A stretch of DNA of 15,206 nucleotides, taken from NCBI GenBank assembly GCA_020052975.1, contig JAGVOC010000182.1, positions 1-15,206 on the forward strand, read 5' to 3'. Position numbers and translations under genes: made by a program. Under the pieces are notes generated by a model, which saw only the letters and a program-made list of their open reading frames with translations, was not told where the DNA came from and searched no databases. Of this stretch, positions 1-6,422 are shown piece by piece (the first letter of the stretch is position 1; every line of letters begins with the position of its first letter). Origin of the DNA: Desulfobacterales bacterium (GTDB lineage: Bacteria; Desulfobacterota; Desulfobacteria; Desulfobacterales; RPRI01).

Positions 1-97
1 AAATGGTGGACGTAATCGGCAACTATTCGAACTTTTATATACTAAACCAACTAGAAAGGGCCATAAGAACTGTTGCCTAATCCAAAAACTCTTGGGG

Positions 98-1297
98 CTA
101 TATAAAACTCAACTTTGCGCATTCTCGATCTAAAATGGACTTCTCCGAAGCAGATAATGTTTTTCCATGCCAATCTTCAATAACTGAACGTCTCAAATCA
201 TCCAGTAGCGAAAATTGCAACTCGTGAGATATTCCCTTTGGAATAACGAATAATTCCCGCAAAATTACTCGCCAATGCTCTTCCGTCTTTTTACGATACA
301 ATTCGGGACTTATAAACCAGTGGTCTGTACCACGTATCATCCATTGTTCGACCATGTTTAATATATCGAAGGGATTTCTTAGACGGCTTAGATATTTATG
401 AATATACTTAGTATCTTCTGCCTTTCCGTGAATGACAATTTTTGATGTTTTCTCTTTATCATCCGGATACACACCTAAAATCGCGAAAACCCTCTTCGTC
501 ATATTTACGTCCCGAACATAAAAAGAACCGAGCCCAGAGAGGCACACCGGTAGTACAACATCAATTGAAAGAATTACAGGCTCTAAAGAATCTTTTGATT
601 CGTCATAGATACTCAATTCGATTTCGCGAAGATGTTCATTCTTAAGTTCAGTGATAACAAACCGAGTATCATCAAGCTGTCTTCTAATGAAAGAAGTCAC
701 GGGATCGGTATAATTAAGGGTCTTAAAACTCATGTCTTTGGAGCTGAGCGAGGAAAGCCTTTTATTGACCATCTCCATAAGTCTTTCGTTTCTCATCCTC
801 ATGTATTCCGAAATACTTTCTTCAGACTGATTCAGGTCGCACTCCATCCGCACAACTTCTCTGCAAATTGATCTATAGATCTGCTGTATAAGCGCATCGG
901 GAGTATCTAGGTTCTTTTTTGCCTCGAATATTGAAAATATTTTTTCGTGCTCTGTGCAAAAACCTGGAAAAACAGATGCCTGGGCAAGACCCTTTTCAGC
1001 TAAGACAACCCGACCCAGCTCGAAATCAAACTGCGGAGTGAAAACTTTCGAATTCGTTGAGACGACCCTTAGAGCGCCCAATTTTTGTATGCTGTGAGAT
1101 TTAATACTCTTTTTTGCGCAACCTCGAAACATGCATTTCTTGCTGTTACTCCAAGAATTTAGTTTTCTCCCCACAAATCCATAAAGCATTCTTCTTCTTT
1201 CTGACTCATTCAGAAAGATGACATGACGATCTTCCTGAAAAGAAAGGATCACTTCATCCAATATTTCATCGATTATGTCTAATAATTTTGGTTCCAT
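98..1297 (-). CDS. Uncharacterised protein with Cys/His zinc-binding-like pattern
   Basis: The 399-aa product has no enzyme signature I can name. Residues 55-70 carry C55-x4-C60 followed by a Ser-His-Ser-Ile motif (S67-I70). Residues 114-125 carry F-C-x2-H (C114, H117) then an IFSIFE stretch. The C-x4-C, S-H, C-x2-H spacing looks like a split zinc-binding or treble-clef-like module. I recall a similar arrangement in uncharacterised proteins from defence islands, but that is memory, not a search. The rest (about 130-399) is charged and mixed alpha/beta, with no signal peptide or membrane helix. The ATG start has a weak GGGA about 8 nt upstream, and the stop is TAG. It is the last gene of the minus-strand block, 95 bp after the AbiV-like gene. 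The 97 bp beyond it show no convincing terminator. The coding call is firm; the function is unknown. Confidence 0.85.
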   Translation of the reverse strand: MEPKLLDIIDEILDEVILSFQEDRHVIFLNESERRRMLYGFVGRKLNSWSNSKKCMFRGCAKKSIKSHSIQKLGALRVVSTNSKVFTPQFDFELGRVVLAEKGLAQASVFPGFCTEHEKIFSIFEAKKNLDTPDALIQQIYRSICREVVRMECDLNQSEESISEYMRMRNERLMEMVNKRLSSLSSKDMSFKTLNYTDPVTSFIRRQLDDTRFVITELKNEHLREIELSIYDESKDSLEPVILSIDVVLPVCLSGLGSFYVRDVNMTKRVFAILGVYPDDKEKTSKIVIHGKAEDTKYIHKYLSRLRNPFDILNMVEQWMIRGTDHWFISPELYRKKTEEHWRVILRELFVIPKGISHELQFSLLDDLRRSVIEDWHGKTLSASEKSILDRECAKLSFI

Positions 1298-1392
1298 CGC
1301 AATATCCCGTTTTACAAATCAGTAAATAGATTTTCAGAGATTACCCGACGACCGCCGCGACAAACACCTGGCCGTCATATTTCTCTTGTCTT

Positions 1393-1908
1393 TCATTTCA
1401 TAAAGCCCTTTGTTCCTATTTGTACTCCCATGGCTTCCCATTGCCTGATCTTCTTGATTCCCGATTTGACAATCTTGATGAGTTCACGAGCTTCTCGTTC
1501 TGACACTCGGTCCCGCGGAGTCATGGGTGCCAGCCGGTCATCTACGTCAACATATAGGGCAGCCATGCGCTTAGATGCGATGGGAATGATTGCGTCCTCG
1601 GGGAGTTCTTCAATATCGCCATGCGAAAATAGCACAGCCCATTGCGTGCGTTTTATTTTCCGCTTATGATCACGAAACGCTGCATCAAACTCCTCCCTCG
1701 GTATGAAGCCCGTAAACAGATCGGCGGCCAACTGTGACTTTGAAATCTCTTCAAGCGCAGTAAAGGCGAGAGCGTACGCACGCGGAAAGCTGCCTCGCTC
1801 GACCAACAGAGTCGCCTCTCCTAATAAGTCAGAGGCATTGTTCAGACACGCACGATAGGTTTCAAGAAGGTTCGGCTCAATACGCATTGACAACTGGCTT
1901 CCATCCAT
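1393..1908 (-). CDS. AbiV-family abortive infection protein (HEPN-like)
   Basis: The 171-aa helical protein matches the AbiV family of phage abortive-infection proteins, which belong to the HEPN superfamily. The key signature is at residues 43-57, R-A-Y-A-L-A-F-T-A-L-E-E-I-S-K, the alpha-helical Ala-rich 'ALEEIxK' core. It is followed by the F-x2-H-K-x-K element near residues 78-84 (H81, K82). AbiV is known from Lactococcus to block phage translation and to respond to a phage factor; whether this homologue does so is inference. The ATG at 1908 has no good SD, and an internal ATG at 1887 (MRIEPN) is the alternative start. A TATAAA hexamer on the minus strand (1947-1942) could be a -10 element, but its -35 is poor. 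The neighbours are a DUF4238 gene 73 bp upstream and the zinc-pattern gene 95 bp downstream. Codons are GC-richer than in the DUF4238 gene, so it may have been acquired separately. Confidence 0.82.
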   Translation of the reverse strand: MDGSQLSMRIEPNLLETYRACLNNASDLLGEATLLVERGSFPRAYALAFTALEEISKSQLAADLFTGFIPREEFDAAFRDHKRKIKRTQWAVLFSHGDIEELPEDAIIPIASKRMAALYVDVDDRLAPMTPRDRVSEREARELIKIVKSGIKKIRQWEAMGVQIGTKGFMK

Positions 1909-1981
1909 TACAGGCTTTTTTTAATATTTTTCCCTGATGATTTTATAGCGGTGTTGGCTCTAAATAAAATCGAACCCCCAA

Positions 1982-2842
1982 TTACCATTCGATACGACTC
2001 AAAAAGGGTTTGCTTTTCTTTGCAATTTTGTTGATCCAATCAGCCCTGTTACTCGCATAAATAAACCGGCTGGTTTTGTCAATCAATCTTCGGTTGGCCT
2101 CTCTTACTAAGAATTTCTGATCGATTACATTATTGCCATTGGAAACTGGTGTCCAACTACCGAAAATGGCCAGCTTGCGGGAGACTGGAAACGTCAGTTC
2201 AGATTTATCCGTACGAAGTCCATAACAATCGAAAAAGAACGCGGGATTATCGGACGTTAGAAAGCACTCATCGTCTTGAGCTTGGACAAAACGCCAATGC
2301 ATTTCGTATATAGCTTTAATAATGTTTTCGCTGGGCCAAGGACTCCTTATTTGTTTACGCACATTGCTTGGCGTTTGCAACTCGTACTTCGCTTCCACGA
2401 TATCTGTATCTGTTAAATATTTATTAGCTTGCAGTGCCGATATTTTGTCCGCACTTTGAAGCTCGCGAATTTTGTTGCGCAGGTCAGAAGTTATCTCTTT
2501 TAGAACCTCAGGCACCATCGCCTCGCCTTTGGCGCGATGATATGGAACTCGTTTGATCATTGTTGCGATGTAAATAGACAGATGAACTTTTTCTTCAACT
2601 GTCAAAGAAATATTTCCTGATCGAAGTTTTTCCAATACACAATTTCCGGGACGTTCAACTACCTCATTTAATGATGCTTCTGTCTCTGCATCATAAAATG
2701 TTCTTTGTTGGGCTATTTTTACAATTGATAATCTCTTATTTGAAAATGTGTATGTCTTTTTATCGAATTGCCAAAGTGCATTTGGGCACGTCGAATTAGT
2801 AAATCCCTTAAGATATTTTTGAGGAATATAATGACTGCCCAT
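1982..2842 (-). CDS. DUF4238 domain protein
   Basis: The 286-aa product fits DUF4238. The N-terminus reads M-G-S-H-Y-I-P-Q-K-Y-L-K-G-F, the family's hallmark 'HYxPQxYLxxF'. A second hallmark lies in the C-terminal half, C-F-L-T-S-D-N-P-A-F-F-F, followed by a F-P-V-S-R-K-L-A strand. The middle section is helical (residues about 70-150). The biochemical role of DUF4238 is not established. The conserved His near the N-terminus and the S-D-N-P motif suggest an enzyme active site, possibly a nuclease, but I cannot assign a reaction. The ATG start has GAGAG 3-4 nt upstream. It lies 12 bp after the stop of the HEPN-like gene, so the two are almost certainly co-transcribed and may work as a pair. Confidence 0.85.
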   Translation of the reverse strand: MGSHYIPQKYLKGFTNSTCPNALWQFDKKTYTFSNKRLSIVKIAQQRTFYDAETEASLNEVVERPGNCVLEKLRSGNISLTVEEKVHLSIYIATMIKRVPYHRAKGEAMVPEVLKEITSDLRNKIRELQSADKISALQANKYLTDTDIVEAKYELQTPSNVRKQIRSPWPSENIIKAIYEMHWRFVQAQDDECFLTSDNPAFFFDCYGLRTDKSELTFPVSRKLAIFGSWTPVSNGNNVIDQKFLVREANRRLIDKTSRFIYASNRADWINKIAKKSKPFLSRIEW

Positions 2843-2854
2843 CGTCTCTCGGGT

Positions 2855-3460
2855 TTAACGACCTATTATGAAAGTATTGTAAAAATGTGCTTCGAATTTC
2901 GCCCGATAAACAGAACCTGGATTATTGAGCTCGATAAAAAATTTCTTTACTGCATAAACAAAATCATCCAGTAAACATTGTGGGTCAACCCTTATGGAAC
3001 CGCTTGATTCGTCAATGTAGTTGCCAGTTGCATGAAACTCAAAGCCACCGTCTTTAACGTATGCGGCATGCGCCAATCCATTTCTCACTGATTTCCAAAG
3101 CCATTTTCTATAGGTCGAGTATTGTTGAGGTTTGGTAGTAGAAGCATTCGTCCAAATCGGATTCATGAACTTGAAAAATTCATCAAAACTTCGCCCTGAA
3201 GCCGCTGAGTTTGTTAAGAAATGACCAAGTGCCTCAATAGAACATGTCAGAGCGTTGCCCCAAATAAGTAAGTCGAAGCGATCCGGATCCTTTCCAAAGT
3301 CAGCCAAAGTAGCCAACAGTGGGTTAATGATTGCGAACTCAAAACGCTTTTCCAGATATTCAACAGTTCCCGGATATACTAGCCTTTGTAAGTTGCCACT
3401 TTGCCGGTCATAATCAATAAAAAGCTCAAATTCTAAGCCCTGAATCGTTACCCTACCCAT
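2855..3460 (-). CDS. HEPN-like protein with R-x4-H motif
   Basis: The 201-aa soluble protein matches no family I recognise by overall sequence. Residues 121-131 read L-W-K-S-V-R-N-G-L-A-H, which contains R126-N-G-x-x-H131. R-x4-6-H is the catalytic signature of HEPN RNases and toxins, and the 'RNGLAH' form is common among them. Helical segments flank the motif (about 66-100 and 160-180), as expected for a HEPN bundle. The N-terminal 40 residues look like beta strands. The gene starts 2 bp after the lipoprotein-like ORF and ends 12 bp before the DUF4238 gene, giving a compact minus-strand operon. The HEPN call rests on the motif and helical pattern only. If it is right, the gene pair resembles a two-gene abortive-infection or toxin unit. 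Confidence 0.78.
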   Translation of the reverse strand: MGRVTIQGLEFELFIDYDRQSGNLQRLVYPGTVEYLEKRFEFAIINPLLATLADFGKDPDRFDLLIWGNALTCSIEALGHFLTNSAASGRSFDEFFKFMNPIWTNASTTKPQQYSTYRKWLWKSVRNGLAHAAYVKDGGFEFHATGNYIDESSGSIRVDPQCLLDDFVYAVKKFFIELNNPGSVYRAKFEAHFYNTFIIGR

Positions 3461-3462
3461 GA

Positions 3463-3648
3463 TTAATCAGTATCAGCCGGATTGATTGATAAACGATTAC
3501 CTTTACGTCTATGGTCAAAAGCATCTTGAAAATGTGCGGTCACTTTCGTGTTTTGGGTGCAACCAGTTGCCACGAGTAGCGCTGGCAACACTAAAATCAC
3601 TGCGCCCAAGAAAATCGTTTTCCATGACATTTTTGAGAAACCTTTCAT
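3463..3648 (-). CDS. Small lipoprotein-like ORF, uncertain
   Basis: The predicted 61-aa product has a short basic N-terminus, a hydrophobic stretch at about residues 12-28 and then A-T-G-C at 27-30. That is a near-lipobox (A rather than L/V at -3), as in a lipoprotein signal cleaved before C30. The remaining 31 residues are polar. The stop lies 2 bp upstream of the next gene's ATG, which supports a real, translationally coupled ORF. Two starts are possible. The ATG at 3648 has TAGG 5 nt upstream, and the ATG at 3630 (MSWKTIF) has AAAGG about 9-10 nt upstream. A TAGAAT hexamer (minus strand, 3670-3665) could be a -10 element, but its -35 is weak. No function can be given. Such small genes are sometimes annotation artefacts. 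Confidence 0.5.
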   Translation of the reverse strand: MKGFSKMSWKTIFLGAVILVLPALLVATGCTQNTKVTAHFQDAFDHRRKGNRLSINPADTD

Positions 3649-3716
3649 TGCGGCCTACCGATCAATTCTACCCTTAAATAAAATGAACGATCAGATAACA
3701 AGAGAAAGTGATGGGC

Positions 3717-4130
3717 TCATCCTTCGAGGAAGCGAATTAATTTCTTTTTTAGCGCTTCCATATCCTTCAGTTCGCACTCCCAAACGATCATTAATTCGAA
3801 GCCCTGATTGTTCAGCTTTTCGTAGTTATTCTTGTCGCGCTCTTTATTGCTAGCAAGTTTAGTTTGCCAGTAGTCTACATTTGTAGATGGTAAACGATCT
3901 CCCCGTTTGCAATTATGCCCATGCCAAAAGCAGCCATTCACGAATATGACTTTCTTACGGCGAGGAAAAACAATATCGGGCTTACCCGGCAGCTTGGAAT
4001 AGTGTAAACGATATCTGAAACCTAGAGAAAAAAGGAGCTGCCGGACTGCAAGCTCTGGGGCGGTATCAGTCGAACGAACGCGACGCATCACAGCGCTTCG
4101 GTCCATCGGTTCTTTCTTAGTCTTCCTCAT
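3717..4130 (-). CDS. vsr: Very short patch repair endonuclease
   Basis: Vsr nicks DNA at T:G mismatches left by deamination of 5-methylcytosine and so offsets the mutational cost of a C5 methyltransferase. Counting from the ATG at 4130 (137 aa, family size), the protein shows L-P-G-K-P-D-I-V-F with the metal-binding D52 and V-N-G-C-F-W-H-G-H-N-C at 64-74 (H70, H72, C74 near the zinc/active site). E26 lies in the N-terminal helix and I-V-W-E-C at 116-120. N65 stands where E. coli Vsr has His64; homologues vary there. Starts at 4136, 4130 and 4106 are all possible. An upstream ATG at 4181 would add 17 unlikely residues inside the preceding gene. The gene overlaps the GIY-YIG gene by 14 bp and follows the methyltransferase in the same operon, the expected partner arrangement. 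Confidence 0.9.
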   Translation of the reverse strand: MRKTKKEPMDRSAVMRRVRSTDTAPELAVRQLLFSLGFRYRLHYSKLPGKPDIVFPRRKKVIFVNGCFWHGHNCKRGDRLPSTNVDYWQTKLASNKERDKNNYEKLNNQGFELMIVWECELKDMEALKKKLIRFLEG

Positions 4131-4806
4131 TGCCATTGTTGCCGCCGACGCTGTCGTACCTTCGCTCCGCAAGCCACTCAAGACGCTTGGCTTGTGTCAT
4201 CAGAGTCTTTCGAAGTCCTTTGCTCACAAGTCGCTCGCTGATAACCTGAGCAAGGCGGGCAAGTATCAATGCTCTGCGAGCTATTCGAAAGTCCGGGTGC
4301 TTGCGAATCTTGTGGACCTCATTTGAGACTATACAACCCCGCAGCGACTCTGGAATGTCAATTGTTAAAGTTGGAAGAGCTGGGTCTTTCTCATTCAGTA
4401 TTGCTTTGAACTCCGATTCTTCGATTGCCTTCTGAAAGATGGTGTATTCAAGAGCATTTAACGTATCACATGCCTCACGATATTTTTCAGGTTCTGTAGA
4501 ATTCTTCGTTCCCTCGAAATTTATTAAGGGCCAAACTTCTATTTCATAGACTTCGAACGGGTCAAGCACAGACATTGCTACAGCATCAGTCCTTTGATTG
4601 GTTAGATGCCGACGGATTCTTGTCCGCAACTTCTCATTAGTCTGACCAACGTAGATGGGCTCCCCATCATAATCATAAAAAGCATAAACGCCGTACTTGA
4701 AATTCCCGACTTTTTGCCCCTCGAATTCTGTATCGAGGAATGTGGTCAGGTTTTTTCTTAGCTCATGAGTCTCAAAAGGCGGCTGATTGATGTCGTCATC
4801 GAGCAT
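4117..4806 (-). CDS. GIY-YIG endonuclease, likely restriction enzyme
   Basis: The 229-aa protein has an intact GIY-YIG nuclease core near the N-terminus. G39-V-Y41 and Y52-V-G54 are the two signature tripeptides. R61/R63/R65 lie in the following helix, E120 (L-E-Y-T-I-F) is the probable metal ligand, and N138 is in the A-I-L-N segment. The C-terminal 80 residues are helical and basic, probably DNA-contacting. Known GIY-YIG type II restriction enzymes (Eco29kI, Cfr42I, Hpy188I) and the methyltransferase next door support a restriction role; the sequence specificity cannot be read. The ATG at 4806 overlaps the methyltransferase stop as TGATG, so translation is coupled; a TTG at 4809 is in frame but less likely. 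It could instead be an accessory nuclease, for example one acting on damaged or modified DNA. Confidence 0.85.
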   Translation of the reverse strand: MLDDDINQPPFETHELRKNLTTFLDTEFEGQKVGNFKYGVYAFYDYDGEPIYVGQTNEKLRTRIRRHLTNQRTDAVAMSVLDPFEVYEIEVWPLINFEGTKNSTEPEKYREACDTLNALEYTIFQKAIEESEFKAILNEKDPALPTLTIDIPESLRGCIVSNEVHKIRKHPDFRIARRALILARLAQVISERLVSKGLRKTLMTQAKRLEWLAERRYDSVGGNNGNEED

Positions 4807-5936
4807 CAAGCAACCGCCAGGCGCTGTCGATTTGCCGCCAATATAGGCTCTAACAAGTTGCTGGCCAAGTGCCGAACAACGGGAACGGCGACACCGTCAC
4901 CTGCCAGATGATAAGCATCATTGTAGTTCGAAGGTAAGCTATAGCTATCGGGCAGACCCATAAGGCGCGCAGCTTCTCTCGTCGAAACGAGGCGGGACCG
5001 TATTTTTCTCCCTTCCACCACAATGATCGTTTGGCGACTAGAGCCGCCTGCTGGTGTACGCAAACATCCAGCGATGTCGTCAAATCTTACCTCGGCCCGA
5101 ACAATGCCTCCGCGCGTCCGACGATAAATTGCCCCAACCACGCGTCTGCCAGTTTTTTTCGCTTTTTTGACCTTTTCTAAATTAACTTCTGTCATCATGC
5201 TAAGAAGTCTTTTTGTCTCGGCAGCAGTATTCCATTTAACGCCTTGGGGTATTTCCTCGATGATATCCGCAAGAGTCTGATTCCGAGCGCTACGCGGATA
5301 TGGCAGGTTCCACCACATCCATTTTGAAGCGGCACGAGATGATATACCAAGATGTGCTTCGATCAGGGCTCGTGGATGCCACTCTGGATTAGACCCAGCA
5401 AGTACCATGCTGGACGGGATATTAAGATCGGGATGCACCCCTAATACAAATAATCTCGGGCGACTTTGCGGAACAAAATGAACGGCATCAACGACTACTG
5501 CGCCGAAGCGGTAATTGGATCCTGAAAAGGCTGAGGCAATTGCCGAAAAATCTTTACCCTGATGACTCGTTATTGCGCCATAGACATTTTCAATTACTAT
5601 CGTTTTTGGCCCTCGCCCCTCTTTGTTAAGGGAACGCATGAGTTCCCAGAATGGCCAGAAGGTGCCGCTGCGTTCAGCTCGAATACCGGCACCCGCACCT
5701 GCCAGCGATAAATCCTGACATGGAAACGAAGCCCAGGCTAGGTCTGCACGAGATGGAATATCAGAGGGTGAAAGAGAGCCGATGTCCGCAAGAAGCAGGT
5801 CATCTGCCCCCCAATTCAAGGTGTATGAAGCAGCTTTCTTCTTATCGATATCATTTGCGATGAGACATTTCCATCGCTTGCCGAGACCGGCTCTAGCCAT
5901 CCCCCCGCCCGCAAAAAACTCGTAATACGACGGCAC
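4806..5936 (-). CDS. DNA (cytosine-5) methyltransferase
   Basis: The 376-aa product carries the C5-methyltransferase motifs in order. Motif I (F-F-A-G-G-G-M-A, 7-14) binds SAM. Motif IV P-C-Q (72-74) provides catalytic Cys73. Motif VI E-N-V is at 116-118 and motif VIII Q-S-R-P-R at 157-161. A target-recognition region lies at about 185-280. Motif IX includes R-T-P-A-G-G-S-S-R-Q (293-302), and motif X is A-G-D-G-V-A-V-P-V (345-353). No motif is missing, so the enzyme should be active. The GTG start has an excellent GAGGAGG SD with a 7-nt spacer, and translation continues into the GIY-YIG gene via TGATG. It is clearly GC-richer than its neighbours. It is the first gene of the restriction-modification/Vsr operon, so the host DNA can be protected before the nuclease is made. 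Confidence 0.95.
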   Translation of the reverse strand: MPSYYEFFAGGGMARAGLGKRWKCLIANDIDKKKAASYTLNWGADDLLLADIGSLSPSDIPSRADLAWASFPCQDLSLAGAGAGIRAERSGTFWPFWELMRSLNKEGRGPKTIVIENVYGAITSHQGKDFSAIASAFSGSNYRFGAVVVDAVHFVPQSRPRLFVLGVHPDLNIPSSMVLAGSNPEWHPRALIEAHLGISSRAASKWMWWNLPYPRSARNQTLADIIEEIPQGVKWNTAAETKRLLSMMTEVNLEKVKKAKKTGRRVVGAIYRRTRGGIVRAEVRFDDIAGCLRTPAGGSSRQTIIVVEGRKIRSRLVSTREAARLMGLPDSYSLPSNYNDAYHLAGDGVAVPVVRHLASNLLEPILAANRQRLAVA

Positions 5937-5943
5937 CCCGCGG

Positions 5944-5950
5944 CCTCCTC
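5944..5950 (-). promoter_or_regulatory. SD fixing the GTG start of the methyltransferase
   Basis: On the minus strand GAGGAGG precedes the GTG by 7 nt. This is the best SD in the window and settles the non-ATG start. The 7-nt spacer contains CCGCGG, a 6-bp palindrome. Confidence 0.8.
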
Positions 5951-6103
5951 ATTTCGTAATCTTACCTAGCTCTCCATCCCGTTCGAACAAAAAAGATAGA
6001 TTTAACTCTCTAATGGCCTGATAAACCTAAGGCTTGAAGCAATTGGCTTTGATTCGATAGAGTCTCGGTTTAAAAAAAACATACTACCCGCGCTCTTAGC
6101 CCT

Positions 6104-6232
6104 TTATATAGGGTCTTGCGTCCAACAGAGGTTGAAATCGCGAAGATATTCTTCGATATCTCCCCCAAGCTTAAAATCGCTACCATTGGGACAAAGTTCG
6201 ACAACGACTTCATGCCTACCTCCATATTTCAA
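6104..6232 (-). CDS. Possible 42-aa small ORF or gene remnant
   Basis: On the minus strand a TTG codon at 6232 opens a 42-codon frame ending in TAA (6106-6104). It encodes a plausible acidic, mixed-hydrophobic peptide ending N-L-C-W-T-Q-D-P-I. Composition and codon choice look like protein: a V-V-V-E-L-C-P-N-G strand and turn, then an acidic helix around G-G-D-I-E-E-Y-L. An in-frame TAG lies only six codons upstream and no ATG or GTG exists, so only TTG could start it, with no good SD. A rival frame (ATG at 6212, GGAGG upstream) gives a less protein-like sequence. It may be the 3' remnant of a lost gene. I do not recognise it. Confidence 0.3.
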   Translation of the reverse strand: MKYGGRHEVVVELCPNGSDFKLGGDIEEYLRDFNLCWTQDPI

Positions 6233-6274
6233 CGCACAATCATGGTCATCCTATTGCAAGGGCAAGGAAAGGTC

Positions 6275-6306
6275 AAAAAAAGGGCCGCCGGAGATTCCGA
6301 CGGCCC
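6275..6306 (-). terminator. Intrinsic terminator downstream of HNH gene
   Basis: Read on the minus strand, an 11-bp GC-rich stem (arms 6306-6296 and 6292-6282, one A/C mismatch, 3-nt loop) is followed at once by seven T (6281-6275). It lies 117 nt after the HNH stop and ends that transcript. An alternative 5-bp hairpin (6305-6309 with 6317-6321) shares two bases with the terminator stem. Confidence 0.88.
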
Positions 6307-6422
6307 CCAGTGACAGTGGGGTGGTGCGCATATTATCATTACATGGAAGGCTTTACATCGTACAAAGGTTGTATTTTGACCCGTAAAAATCTTATCTATC
6401 GACAGTGATTACTATTTTCAAA

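Larger units (their letters stand above)
5937..6422. other. 486-bp intergenic region between HNH gene and R-M operon
   Basis: From right to left, the minus-strand reading holds the untranslated tail of the HNH gene, a strong terminator (6306-6275), a possible 42-codon ORF (6232-6104), a near-palindrome around 6100-6113 (CCCT/AGGG arms around an AT core) and about 150 AT-rich bases up to the methyltransferase SD. Because the terminator lies between the two genes, the restriction-modification operon needs its own promoter in 6274-5951. I see scattered -10-like hexamers there but no convincing -35/-10 pair. Plus-strand open frames here look like shadows. Confidence 0.7.

Noticed and set aside
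1..97. Terminator after the 399-aa gene
   Set aside because: Only a 4-bp CCAA/TTGG hairpin is visible, with no T-run after it.
442..871. Plus-strand frames opposite the 399-aa gene
   Set aside because: They are antisense shadows of a long, protein-like minus-strand gene, with no promoter or SD.
1298..1392. Short frame after AbiV ending V-F-V-A-A-V-V-G
   Set aside because: It has no start codon or SD and is too short to call a gene or remnant.
1955..1982. GGTTCGATT on the minus strand, like a tRNA T-loop and possible att site
   Set aside because: The flanking bases cannot form the T stem, and no acceptor stem or CCA follows.
4131..4181. Longer Vsr start at 4181
   Set aside because: It adds 17 non-conserved residues lying inside the GIY-YIG gene; starts at 4136, 4130 or 4106 fit the family length.
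6116..6386. Plus-strand open frames in the intergenic region
   Set aside because: Low-complexity Ser/Pro composition, no SD, and they run through the minus-strand terminator and oppose a better minus-strand frame.
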